A program made the translations under genes and the position numbers. Below, piece by piece: positions 43,149 through 51,137 of a stretch of 64,000 bases of DNA (the stretch's first letter is position 1; each line of letters begins with the position of its first letter). Where the stretch lies: contig JADYZV010000015.1 of NCBI GenBank assembly GCA_020852965.1, positions 1-64,000 on the forward strand, read 5' to 3'. The DNA is from Pirellulaceae bacterium. GTDB lineage: Bacteria; Planctomycetota; Planctomycetia; Pirellulales; Pirellulaceae. The notes under the pieces were generated by a model. That model was given only the letters and a program-made list of their open reading frames with translations, had not been told where the DNA came from and did not search any database.

Positions 43149-44666
43149 CTAGGGAGCAATTGAGGGCGATGCAGGTAGCAGTGCGTAGAGCGTAATGAAT
43201 ACACCGACGATGTGCAGTGCTAAGGCCAATATGACTGCTACTAGGAAATATCTGGGTAAGTGAAGTCCGTCGTATACGATCCACCTCCGTGCGGCGCGGA
43301 AAATGACAACCAGCAGAACCAGCATGGCTAGCGGCGACCACAGTTGGGCCAACTTGGTTAGCGATTCGTAGTCAAGCCATAACCCAAGCTGTCTTGAACG
43401 CTCCATACCGTAATGAACTGCAGGGACATAAACCATCAACGCGCCGATAAACGCCACCGTGGCTACAGTCATCGCAACCACGGGCTTGCGAAAACAAATT
43501 GCGGCCAGAGCACTGACCAAAAATGCCAAACAACAGAGCATGGTAGTAGGCATCCACCGAGCCGCTGCGAATGCCAGTGGGGAATACAGCATTGTGCACC
43601 ACAATCCGAGCATCCAAGCGGATGCAACGCCCAGTCGGCTGAGCACGAGTTTCCAAGGTGCTACACCACGGTCGGCCAGAAAATGGTATCGCTGGTTTGC
43701 TTGATCCCCTTGAAAGGCAGATAGGCCAAGTATGCCCGATGGGATCACCAGGAACTCAAGTGGTATGCCCCAAGACTTAAAGAATACCAAGCTAGCAAGT
43801 GCTGCAGCACTGAGTTGCAACCAGAGCGAACTAACCGATGCTAGTTTGATCAGCACCCGCCACGAAGCGGGACTTTCTATGGTTGAGTAAACGTATGCAG
43901 TAGACGATGCCACTGCAGCAGGCGTGTGCGCGCGAAACTGAAACACGGTTCGTTGACCTGTCGTCCACCGCCAATGAAATGCGATCAGCATGGCGACCAT
44001 GCCAATGGCCAAGATTCCGAGAGACGAGACGAACGTGATGAAAAAACTAGCAAAGTCTGGAGTTAAGCCCCAACGGACCAGGCGATTCGACGCTATCGCA
44101 AGCGACATTGCAGTAATGGCTACTTGCGCAACAGACAACCCTAGCCCGGCGATCACCAGCGCAGTGAGCGTCTCTCGAATCAACAAACTCGCCAAAAAGA
44201 AATAGGCTACCACTTCGAGCAAAGCGACAATGATCATGCCAGACATAGAGACAACAATTAACGATATTTTGTCTATTGGCAATCTCCCGGGTAACAGCAA
44301 CACTACTGGGATAACAGCCAGTACAATGCAAGTGACAATGCCGCCCGCTAAAGTAATTAGCAATTTGCTGGTCAGGGCAGATCGCCACGAAACCGGCAGA
44401 CTGCTCGACCATTCCCACGAGCCACTTTGGCGCTCATGCCCCACCAACATGCCGCAGGCACCGATTGCAAAAAGCATAGGGGCGATGTAGGCAATCAGAG
44501 GCGTAGCCTGCTGAACATCATCGAACCAACGCTCGGCCACGAGCAAGAGCAGTTGCATGGCCAACCCCCCGCCGGCGACTGCGATCAGCGTCGAGCGGAC
44601 TTGCATGAAGTCTTTCCACAGCAGGCAATACCACTGTCCGGAGCGTTGCAATGGAAACGTATCCAT
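43149..44666 (-). CDS. ABC transporter permease of a YtrA-type operon
   Basis: The 505-residue protein has about twelve hydrophobic segments (for example LIAVAGGGLAMQLLLLVAE, LITLAGGIVTCIVLAVIPVVLLLPG, FLVAVILALALHIVGVFITLYALL) and no soluble domain. The region GHERQSGSWEWSSSLPVSWRSALTSKLL matches the cytoplasmic coupling element of ABC-2-type export permeases. Its start abuts the end of the ATP-binding gene, so the complex is encoded as a unit. The substrate is unknown; related operons respond to cell-wall-active compounds. Confidence 0.75.
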   Translation of the reverse strand: MDTFPLQRSGQWYCLLWKDFMQVRSTLIAVAGGGLAMQLLLLVAERWFDDVQQATPLIAYIAPMLFAIGACGMLVGHERQSGSWEWSSSLPVSWRSALTSKLLITLAGGIVTCIVLAVIPVVLLLPGRLPIDKISLIVVSMSGMIIVALLEVVAYFFLASLLIRETLTALVIAGLGLSVAQVAITAMSLAIASNRLVRWGLTPDFASFFITFVSSLGILAIGMVAMLIAFHWRWTTGQRTVFQFRAHTPAAVASSTAYVYSTIESPASWRVLIKLASVSSLWLQLSAAALASLVFFKSWGIPLEFLVIPSGILGLSAFQGDQANQRYHFLADRGVAPWKLVLSRLGVASAWMLGLWCTMLYSPLAFAAARWMPTTMLCCLAFLVSALAAICFRKPVVAMTVATVAFIGALMVYVPAVHYGMERSRQLGLWLDYESLTKLAQLWSPLAMLVLLVVIFRAARRWIVYDGLHLPRYFLVAVILALALHIVGVFITLYALLPASPSIAP

Positions 44667-45667
44667 CAGGCCACCTCCGAGCTGTTTGACTTCGCGGCGG
44701 AGCTACTTGCGTCGACTCTATCTCCAGCAACTCGACTCCAAGCTGAGCTGCCGACTGAGCCTAGTTGAGAGGGCGCGGTCAGCGGCTGAGTAAATCCCAA
44801 ATAGAGTTCTTCTAGATTCGGCCGGACCACTTTCACTTCAAATAAGTTAACATGCTGGACTAAGGCGGCTTCAATGGCTGGCGTTAGACCGCGCACGATC
44901 GCGTGGTGCGTACGACCAGCCTGCGACTGATGCACAATATCGAGTTGATCGAATTCCGGAGGCAAAGCGAGCAGCGGATCGCGCATGGCGAAATTGAGTA
45001 CGCGGACGCTGCTTTTCAATTCCTCCAGCGGTGCCACAATCTGCAGTTTACCTTCATGCAGGATGGCTACCCAGTCGGCTACACGTTCCACCTCATGCAT
45101 CTGGTGGGAGCTGAGAAAAACGGTTTGCCCAGCCGCCGCGCGATCGATCATACTCTCCAAGAACGAACGCCGTACCAGGGGGTCGAGCCCCGATGTCGGT
45201 TCGTCTAAGATTAGCAGTTGTGGATCGAAGGCCATGGCTAACGACAATGCCACTTTGGCTCGCATGCCTTTGGACAAATCGCGAATTTTGGCATCCGGAG
45301 GGAGCTGGAATTCGTACAACAATTGACCGTATGTTTTCAAGAACCCAGGAGGGTAAAAGCCGGCTGCATACCAACCCGCTTGTGCGATTGTCATCCATTC
45401 GTACAGTCCCGGTGCATCGGAGACGTATCCCACGCGTCGTCTGATCTCCAACGGTGAATCCCGAGGGTCGAGTCCACACACCTCGATGTGCCCTCCATCA
45501 ATTTTGTGGTAGCCGAGCATGCTGCGTATCAGAGTCGACTTGCCCGCCCCGTTCTCACCCAACAGGGCGAACACCACCCCCTGTGGAACTTCAAAGGTGA
45601 CTTGGTCAACTACCTTGCGCCGCCCAAAACGCTTGCTGACATCCTGGACATGGATTGCACTAATCAT
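44666..45667 (-). CDS. ABC transporter ATP-binding protein
   Basis: All nucleotide-binding motifs are present: Walker A GENGAGKSTLI, signature LSKGMRAKVALSLA, Walker B LLILDEPTSGLDP and the H-loop VFLSSHQMHEVERVAD. The 333-residue length includes a C-terminal extension of about 90 residues rich in Ser and Ala. It powers the permease encoded directly downstream and overlaps the GntR regulator gene by 4 bp (ATGA), so the three genes form one operon on the minus strand. Confidence 0.9.
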   Translation of the reverse strand: MISAIHVQDVSKRFGRRKVVDQVTFEVPQGVVFALLGENGAGKSTLIRSMLGYHKIDGGHIEVCGLDPRDSPLEIRRRVGYVSDAPGLYEWMTIAQAGWYAAGFYPPGFLKTYGQLLYEFQLPPDAKIRDLSKGMRAKVALSLAMAFDPQLLILDEPTSGLDPLVRRSFLESMIDRAAAGQTVFLSSHQMHEVERVADWVAILHEGKLQIVAPLEELKSSVRVLNFAMRDPLLALPPEFDQLDIVHQSQAGRTHHAIVRGLTPAIEAALVQHVNLFEVKVVRPNLEELYLGFTQPLTAPSQLGSVGSSAWSRVAGDRVDASSSAAKSNSSEVA

Positions 45668-46062
45668 GACGGTTTGTCTCCACCGCGAAGAGAAGATTTG
45701 AGAGATTTTTCAAACATCGCTCGCAAGCGCTCTTCATCGAGACCACTGCGAATCGCTTCGTCGACCACCGAAGCCAGTCGTTCACTGACCAGTTGATGCC
45801 TGTCAGCCACACATATTTTTTTAGCTCCTTCGCACACGGCGACTCCTCGGCTGCGCAACGATTGCAGTATGTCCTCGTTTTGCAACTGCAGGTAAGCGCG
45901 TTGGACTGTGTTGGGATTGACCGCCAGTTGTCTGGCCATATCGCGCACGCTGGGAATAAGCTGCCCCGGTACGAGGATCCCTTCGGCGACAGCATATTTC
46001 ACTTGCCGCACGAGCTGTTCGTAGATTGGAATACCGTTATTCGGCTCGATGGAAAGCTGCAT
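45664..46062 (-). CDS. GntR-family (YtrA subfamily) transcriptional regulator
   Basis: From the ATG at 46060-46062 (MQLSIEPNNGIPIYEQLVRQ) the protein has 132 residues. It has the winged-helix DNA-binding domain (LIPSVRDMARQLAVNPNTVQRAYLQLQNEDILQSLRSRG) and the short C-terminal dimerisation region that defines the YtrA subgroup. YtrA proteins repress their own ABC operons. The inverted repeat TGTA-N12-TACA at 46146-46165 upstream is the likely operator. An 87-bp piece of this gene is duplicated at 50468-50554. Confidence 0.88.
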   Translation of the reverse strand: MQLSIEPNNGIPIYEQLVRQVKYAVAEGILVPGQLIPSVRDMARQLAVNPNTVQRAYLQLQNEDILQSLRSRGVAVCEGAKKICVADRHQLVSERLASVVDEAIRSGLDEERLRAMFEKSLKSSLRGGDKPS

Positions 46063-46145
46063 TGCCTTCGTACCTTTGCGGCGAATTGAACAGAAACAAC
46101 CGCCATTTACACGAGTGACACACCGTGCCACGGCGCAACCAGCGG

Positions 46146-46165
46146 TGTACTAACGTATTAATACA
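46146..46165 (-). promoter_or_regulatory. Candidate YtrA-type operator TGTA-N12-TACA
   Basis: TGTACTAACGTATTAATACA is an inverted repeat about 80 bp upstream of the GntR start, and its AT-rich centre could overlap a -10 box. Self-regulated YtrA operons usually carry such a palindrome next to the promoter. The remaining sequence to 46439 contains no gene that I can support. Confidence 0.5.
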
Positions 46166-46439
46166 ACAACACGAACCGCAAGTCAATAGTTTGGCGAGAA
46201 GAAATCGCAGGAATAATTCGAGCGACTTTTGGAGAAAGGAGAGTAGAACGATTGCACTCATTCGTTCCGCCCTCGGTAGCGGTCGCTTCCAGACAATAAG
46301 CGATGGTATAGATTGCTTGATAGATTGGCCGTTGCCATCTTCATCAAGTAGAGGATTTCGATTGTTGACGGCATAAGCTAAGCGATCGTACAATGGACAG
46401 ACAATCGTGTTAGAAAAAATCAAAACGGGATTAAAACGC

Positions 46440-46682
46440 ATGGCAATGTTCCCCCTAAAATTAGTCGGGCACGTTGATGATCAACATTGCTTGACTGCCG
46501 CAGTCCCAGCATCAGTGCCGGCTGGTCCAGTTACGGTGTTAATCGTACCCTGCTCGGGAGAGGACGACGCAGGCGATGAGTGGATTACGGGCGTCGCCCA
46601 CGAGTGGTCGGATGATTTGGACGATCGTCGTCAAGACATCTATTCGTTGAACGACGGGGAGCCTGTTCGTGAGCCCTTATGA
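46440..46682 (+). CDS. Antitoxin-like protein of a PemK-type module
   Basis: The 80-residue protein from the ATG at 46440 contains LVGHVDDQHCLTAAVPASVP and ends with WITGVAHEWSDDLDDRRQDIYSLNDGEP, a C-terminal pattern I associate with small proteins encoded just before PemK/MazF-type toxins. An ATG at 46407 would add eleven residues. Its 3' end overlaps the GTG start of the toxin fragment by 14 bp, as expected for a toxin-antitoxin pair. It may be a leftover antitoxin, since the toxin is truncated. Confidence 0.55.
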   Translation: MAMFPLKLVGHVDDQHCLTAAVPASVPAGPVTVLIVPCSGEDDAGDEWITGVAHEWSDDLDDRRQDIYSLNDGEPVREPL

Positions 46683-46866
46683 AATCTACCTTGCTAATTT
46701 TCCATTTGGTGGTAGCGCAGGGATGAAACTGCGGCCGGTGTTGCTTTTGTCAGAACCGGTTGGCAGCGTGCCTGAGGCTCCAGACAGAAAAATAAAGACA
46801 GAAAAATCAGTAGCTCGAACATATTTCTGCCTCTATATTTCTGTCCCAAGTCAATCTAGTGCTTGA
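46669..46866 (+). pseudogene. Truncated PemK/MazF-family toxin
   Basis: A GTG at 46669 with GGGGAG upstream opens SPYEIYLANFPFGGSAGMKLRPVLLLSEPVG, which matches the first strands of PemK-like endoribonucleases (about 110 residues when complete). Similarity ends near 46767, where a GACAGAAA inverted repeat (46782-46847) begins. The remaining residues are encoded by the repeat. The toxin has therefore lost its second half, probably when the repeat arrived or by a later deletion. Confidence 0.65.
46782..46847. repeat. Inverted repeat of GACAGAAA units that truncates the toxin gene
   Basis: The arm 46782-46807 (two GACAGAAAAAT-like units) and the arm 46821-46847 (TATTTCTGCC and TATTTCTGTCC) are complementary. 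The layout of two short units per arm equals that at 42972-43044, so both belong to one dispersed family. Confidence 0.75.
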
Positions 46867-46989
46867 GTTTCACTGCGTCGCCTGCAATCGAGTTGATCTC
46901 AGTCTCTTTGGGCTCCGCTGGGGAACCATCGCGGAGCTTGCAATTGGGGCAGCCGATCCAGCCGCGAGCCTCCAGCTAGTGATAGAACG

Positions 46990-47601
46990 CTATTCGGAAT
47001 CCACCTTCAGCCGTTGTCTCAGTCGCCGCAGGACGCGAGACTTGGCTTGATAGACACTTGCCGGCGACATGCCCGTGAGGTCGGCGACCTCCAACGCGGG
47101 GCAACCATCGACGACTGTCATCCAGAAGGCATCCCACGTCAGCACCTCGAACTCCGCTTGCACTCCATCTAAAACTCGGCGAAGCGCAGGGGAGCGGATG
47201 TTGTCCGTAAACGTGGTCGACTCGTGCAGTTCTACTTGCTGCTGCAGCCGAGTTAGCCCTGCGGTTCCTCCGGTGGCTTGCTCCAGAGTTTGTTTGCGGA
47301 AGTGATCCCGAATGCAATTGCGCGTGATCGTCGCCAACCAACAGCGAAAACTTCCCGCTTCTTTCAGCCGCCTAAAATCAGGAATACCACGAACTAGGGA
47401 AGCAAAGACTTCTTGAACGATATCCGGAGCATCACTGTTGTCTATGCCTGCAGTGCGACACCAGCGATAAATGATCGGTCCAAAAATCTGTACGAGCCGG
47501 TCCCAACCCTGGCTGTCCATCTGCTGTACCTGTGCCAACAGCATGGAAGACAGCGTCGGATGCTCGGGAGGAGTCGGTTGATAGGATGAATCAGATGCCA
47601 T
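46990..47601 (-). CDS. ECF-type sigma factor of a planctomycete subgroup
   Basis: From the ATG at 47599-47601 the protein has 203 residues: region 2 (WDRLVQIFGPIIYRWCRTAGIDNSDAPDIVQEVFASLVRGI...FRCWLATITRNCIRDHFRK) and region 4 (FWMTVVDGCPALEVADLTGMSPASVYQAKSRVLRRLRQRL). Relatives are very numerous in Planctomycetes and are often encoded beside Ser/Thr kinases carrying WD40 or TPR domains rather than anti-sigma factors. No intact kinase is adjacent, but a kinase C-lobe relic lies at 52914-53363 and may be what is left of its partner. Confidence 0.85.
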   Translation of the reverse strand: MASDSSYQPTPPEHPTLSSMLLAQVQQMDSQGWDRLVQIFGPIIYRWCRTAGIDNSDAPDIVQEVFASLVRGIPDFRRLKEAGSFRCWLATITRNCIRDHFRKQTLEQATGGTAGLTRLQQQVELHESTTFTDNIRSPALRRVLDGVQAEFEVLTWDAFWMTVVDGCPALEVADLTGMSPASVYQAKSRVLRRLRQRLKVDSE

Positions 47602-47890
47602 AAGCAGATTGTAGCCGAGTTCGTTGTAGACCTCGAAAGCGCCCCCCATCATATCCCATCATTCTGCCGACGACGCCGTCTCCGCAGAAACTCACCCACA
47701 TGATCAGTCTCTATGTTTTATGTTTTAACGTAGGGACTGGCCTAATTCCATGAAAAAAGAGTACTATTACAACAGGCGTGCGACCGGAGATCGTTAGTGA
47801 CGAGATTTGCGGTGCGATGATTGACCACCAAGGAAGATTCCGGCGTTCGCGGGCTAATACTGCACATTTTTCGATACGGAGGAAGGAATC

Positions 47891-49420
47891 ATGAGGACGT
47901 TGTTTGCTTTGTTGGTTGTCACGTTGCTTGTGACGGGCACTGCCTGGGCTGATTCTCCGATACTGACTGCCACTGAGGTTGGTGCGCTCAAGCTCCCGGA
48001 TGTTTTCATCGTGTCGGCGGATTACCACGATGGGTCGCGATCAAACGAGGGCGCCCAAGTCGCTCACTTGGACGTGCATGGGATCATCGGCGGGTCGATT
48101 CGCTTCGAACTTTTGCTGCCCGATCAATGGAACGGTCGTTTCGCCATGGGTGGGGGTGGTGGATTGGTAGGTTCCATTCAGAACGCCGCACGTAATTCAG
48201 TGAATGAAGGATTTGCGACAGTCGGTACTGATACTGGACATCAGGCTGGAGGTACCGACGGCAGTTGGGCTTTGAACAACCTTGAGGCGTTGGTCAATTT
48301 CGGTCACGTAGCAGTTCATCGGACGTCCGAGGTTGCCAAGGCGATCGTGCGTGCGTACTACGGTAAGGGTCCCAACAAGTCTTATTTCATTGGATGCTCG
48401 CGAGGCGGCGGACAAGCATTGATGGAAGCACAACGCTACCCGGATGACTTTGACGGAATTGTTGCTGGCGCTCCAGCATTCGATTGGCCGGGAATCGCGG
48501 CTCTGTTTACGCATGTCGCGCAAACCATGTATCCCGACCCGAACGATCTGAGCCAGACGGTGCTCACGCAGACCGACCTAGATCATATCTACGCGGAAAT
48601 CATGAAGCAGGTCGATGAGCAGGATGGCCTCGGGGATGGAATTATCGACGATCCGACCGCCGTCAACTTTGATCTGACGAAGGTGCCGGGCCTAACCGAC
48701 AAGCAGCGAGCGGCAGTGCATGCTGTCTACGAGGGCGTTCACAATGCCGACGGAATGATCTATCCAGGTTTTCCAATTGGCGCCGAGGGAGGTCCAGCAG
48801 GTTGGTTCGTATGGCTGGTTGGCCCCGTGCCTGAGACTGTCAATTTAAGCTTTGCATTCGGCACGAACATTTTCAAGTACTTCGTGTTCAATGATCCTGA
48901 TTGGGATTACTCGAACTACGACTTTGCGACTTGGGAAAAGGACACGCGTTTAGCAGGATCATTGCTGAGTTCCAAAGACCCCGACCTTGATGACTTTGCT
49001 TCGCGCGGAGGAAAGCTGATTCTCTGGCATGGCTGGGCCGACGCAGCACTTCCCGCAACAGCGACGGTCAATTATTACAATGAAATTTTGAAGCGAGATC
49101 AAAGCGCCCGGGACTATGTGCGACTGTTTATGATCCCGGGCTGTTATCACTGTGGTGGCGGCCCCGGAATTTCCCAGGTCGAGTGGTTGGAGGTGATCCA
49201 GGATTGGGTCGAGTTCGGAAACGCGCCAGACCGCATAATCGCCAGTAGAAACGCGCAAGAAGGCAACCCAGCGATGACGCGACCCCTTGTACCGTTCCCA
49301 CTACGCGTGGAGTACGACGGAAGCGGCGACAAAAACGACGCTGCCAACTTTGCCCCAATGCGGAAAACCTCTGCACGGATGTCTCAAAATAACGGCCGGA
49401 AGCCTTACTCAACTCGCTAA
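47891..49420 (+). CDS. Exported tannase / feruloyl esterase family protein
   Basis: The 509-residue protein has a signal peptide (MRTLFALLVVTLLVTGTAWA) and the alpha/beta-hydrolase fold of the tannase family. The nucleophile Ser lies in IGCSRGGGQALMEAQRYPDDFDGIVAGAPA; the acid Asp in LWHGWADAALP and the His in PGCYHCGGG complete the triad. The two cysteines beside Ser and His would form the family's disulfide bridging the active site. DGIIDDP resembles the calcium-binding lid. It should cleave esters of aromatic acids from plant or algal material. The last 20 residues (RKTSARMSQNNGRKPYSTR) do not look conserved. Confidence 0.85.
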   Translation: MRTLFALLVVTLLVTGTAWADSPILTATEVGALKLPDVFIVSADYHDGSRSNEGAQVAHLDVHGIIGGSIRFELLLPDQWNGRFAMGGGGGLVGSIQNAARNSVNEGFATVGTDTGHQAGGTDGSWALNNLEALVNFGHVAVHRTSEVAKAIVRAYYGKGPNKSYFIGCSRGGGQALMEAQRYPDDFDGIVAGAPAFDWPGIAALFTHVAQTMYPDPNDLSQTVLTQTDLDHIYAEIMKQVDEQDGLGDGIIDDPTAVNFDLTKVPGLTDKQRAAVHAVYEGVHNADGMIYPGFPIGAEGGPAGWFVWLVGPVPETVNLSFAFGTNIFKYFVFNDPDWDYSNYDFATWEKDTRLAGSLLSSKDPDLDDFASRGGKLILWHGWADAALPATATVNYYNEILKRDQSARDYVRLFMIPGCYHCGGGPGISQVEWLEVIQDWVEFGNAPDRIIASRNAQEGNPAMTRPLVPFPLRVEYDGSGDKNDAANFAPMRKTSARMSQNNGRKPYSTR

Positions 49421-49540
49421 CTCAACGCACCACAGTTTCCATTTGCCGGTGAACCAAAACACTTTCTCCATGTCCCCATTCTTACTCTACTTGACGGTCC
49501 CGCTGCCACGCGGAAGGCTTGAGCACGATGCGAGCGCGGG

Positions 49541-49608
49541 CGCGGTTAAACAGTAACATTCGTCGGCAGCACTTTCGCGCGGCCGGAGGACAAAACTGTT
49601 TAACCGCG
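49541..49608. repeat. 14-bp perfect inverted repeat
   Basis: CGCGGTTAAACAGT at 49541-49554 recurs as its reverse complement at 49595-49608 with a 40-base spacer, in the gap between the esterase and the toxin gene. The flanks are GC-rich and also show short symmetries (GCGGGCGCGG, GCGCGGCGCGGC). It is probably another dispersed palindromic element; it has no T-tract for a terminator. Confidence 0.7.
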
Positions 49609-49738
49609 TAGCGCGGCGCGGCGGTCCGAAGCGCTTGTGGGTTGTCGCTGTATTGAGACAGCTTCACGTTCTATTCTCCGCTGTAACTTTCCCCATTTTT
49701 CAAAAGCGTAGCCCAGCGTTACCGATAACCTCGTTTCG

Positions 49739-50077
49739 CTATTGCCCAGTAAGTCTTGCCAGCTCTGCTAACACCGCAGCGCACTCGCTTTGCAATGCAT
49801 TTCCTACCCGCTGCCCGACTTGGCTCCGGTCGATGGCAAGACACTGAAACACCAACGCGACGGAATCATTTCTTAAACCAGATTCCGGTGTGGCAACAAT
49901 CGCGGTTGTACCTGCGAAACGTAGTGCTTTCTGCGTGCTAGTTAGCGGGACGACGATGACCGTCGGAAGATTGCCCCCATACTTCTCGTCTTGAATGACC
50001 ATCGCTGGCCTGCGTCCGAACTGTGCTCGCCCGCCAGCTCCCGGTAGGTCGACCCAATGAATGTCTCCGATGTTCAT
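49739..50077 (-). CDS. PemK/MazF-family toxin
   Basis: The ATG at 50075-50077 overlaps the stop of the antitoxin gene (ATGA), so I prefer it to the ATG at 50095. MNIGDIHWVDLPGAGGRAQFGRRPAMVIQDE and VIVVPLTSTQKALRFAGTTAI are the family's conserved strands, and the length of 112 residues is complete. Members are endoribonucleases that cut mRNA when not bound by the antitoxin. This is the intact counterpart of the broken module at 46.4-46.9 kb. Confidence 0.85.
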   Translation of the reverse strand: MNIGDIHWVDLPGAGGRAQFGRRPAMVIQDEKYGGNLPTVIVVPLTSTQKALRFAGTTAIVATPESGLRNDSVALVFQCLAIDRSQVGQRVGNALQSECAAVLAELARLTGQ

Positions 50078-50286
50078 TGGTCCTCGCTCTCCCACTTATC
50101 AATCATTTGCCAAGCACTGCCACCCGCGCGTTGCCATGCCTCCAGTTCCTCTTTCAGGTCCTGCGGTATTGTCGCCGGTTGCAATACGATGTTGACATGT
50201 GCACCATCAGGCAATTCGATACCTGACTGTGGCACTACCACACCATTTTTGACGATGCCGGGTACTATTCGGTTGTCCGTTGACAT
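50074..50286 (-). CDS. Antitoxin of the PemK-type module
   Basis: The ATG at 50284-50286 follows GGAGAA. The 70-residue protein has VKNGVVVPQSGIELPDGAHVNIVL, the small beta-domain found in antitoxins of this kind, then a charged C-terminal helix EELEAWQRAGGSAWQMIDKWE that should occupy the toxin. Its stop overlaps the toxin start, so the two are made together. Confidence 0.75.
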   Translation of the reverse strand: MSTDNRIVPGIVKNGVVVPQSGIELPDGAHVNIVLQPATIPQDLKEELEAWQRAGGSAWQMIDKWESEDQ

Positions 50287-50467
50287 GATGTTCTCCGTTT
50301 GAGTGCGCTTCGCCGCCGGTCGCCCAAAATGGTTCTGCCGGAAAGCCCTTCGGCTCGGCTTCCATTGTAGCTCAAGAGAGAAACCATTGGGGCCATAGCA
50401 CATTGCTGGCTTGGCTGGAAATCAACCGCCAAGTAGCAGTGTCTTCGAGCTATCTACTCGTGCGCTT

Positions 50468-50554
50468 GGAATAAGCTGGCCCGGCACGAGGATCCCTTCG
50501 GCGACAGCATATTCCACTTGCCGTACGAGCTGTTCGTAGATTGGAATACCGTTA
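50468..50554 (-). pseudogene. Duplicated fragment of a YtrA-type GntR gene
   Basis: These 87 bases match 45953-46039 at all but four positions, in the same orientation. They correspond to the N-terminal part of the GntR regulator (GIPIYEQLVRQVEYAVAEG...). Nothing of the remaining gene is present here. It marks either a local duplication followed by decay or the scar of a second GntR/ABC operon. Confidence 0.85.
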
Positions 50555-51137
50555 CGGGAACCAAATTGATTCACGCGAATACAAATTGACATCTTTCGTT
50601 TAAATCTTATTGGGAGGCGGCGTTCTAACCGTTCGGGAATTTGCCGAGAGTAGGCCAGGATTTACAGCGTTTTTAGCGTTTCTGCGAACCTGCCGCGTGG
50701 AGCATGGGATTTGGCGCGCCTATTGCCTGATAGGCAATTCAAGGTAAGGGATGGCAAGTCGCGGTTTGATGGAGCAGACGTTTACAATTGCTTGGCGACG
50801 AGCGCAATCTTGCAAGGTATCACCACATGTTTCGCAATATATTTTGGATCGCGGTATCCTTGGTGGCTGGCATAATCGTCGCGAGCCAAACCGCCAGCGT
50901 TCAGAACGTTGGCTTCGGCGATTCGCACGGCTCATTCCATCAGGAATAGAACCGCTATGCCTCATGGATACACACGGATGATGAAACCTAGAAATGAGCT
51001 GCGACGCGAATTGCGTAAACACTGCACCTGATTTACCTTATGACACGACAGTGCCATTCATTCCTGACACCTTTTCATTCCTCGTTGTGAGTGAACGGAA
51101 AGTCTCCTGAAGGAATGAAATTAAAGCAGGAGTTGTT
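50555..51137. other. Decayed intergenic region with a 40-codon signal-peptide-like ORF
   Basis: The only notable open frame is 50827-50949 (+), MFRNIFWIAVSLVAGIIVASQTAS..., which looks like an isolated signal peptide with a short tail and could be the start of a lost exported protein. At 51051-51082 lies a direct repeat of the words CATTCATTCCT / TTTTCATTCCT around TGACACC, just before the ceramidase-like gene. No other gene is supported. Confidence 0.35.

Noticed and set aside
49541-49608. Rho-independent terminator after the tannase-family gene
   Set aside because: The stem has a 40-base spacer and no T-run, and it is more than 100 bp from the stop codon. A dispersed palindrome fits better.
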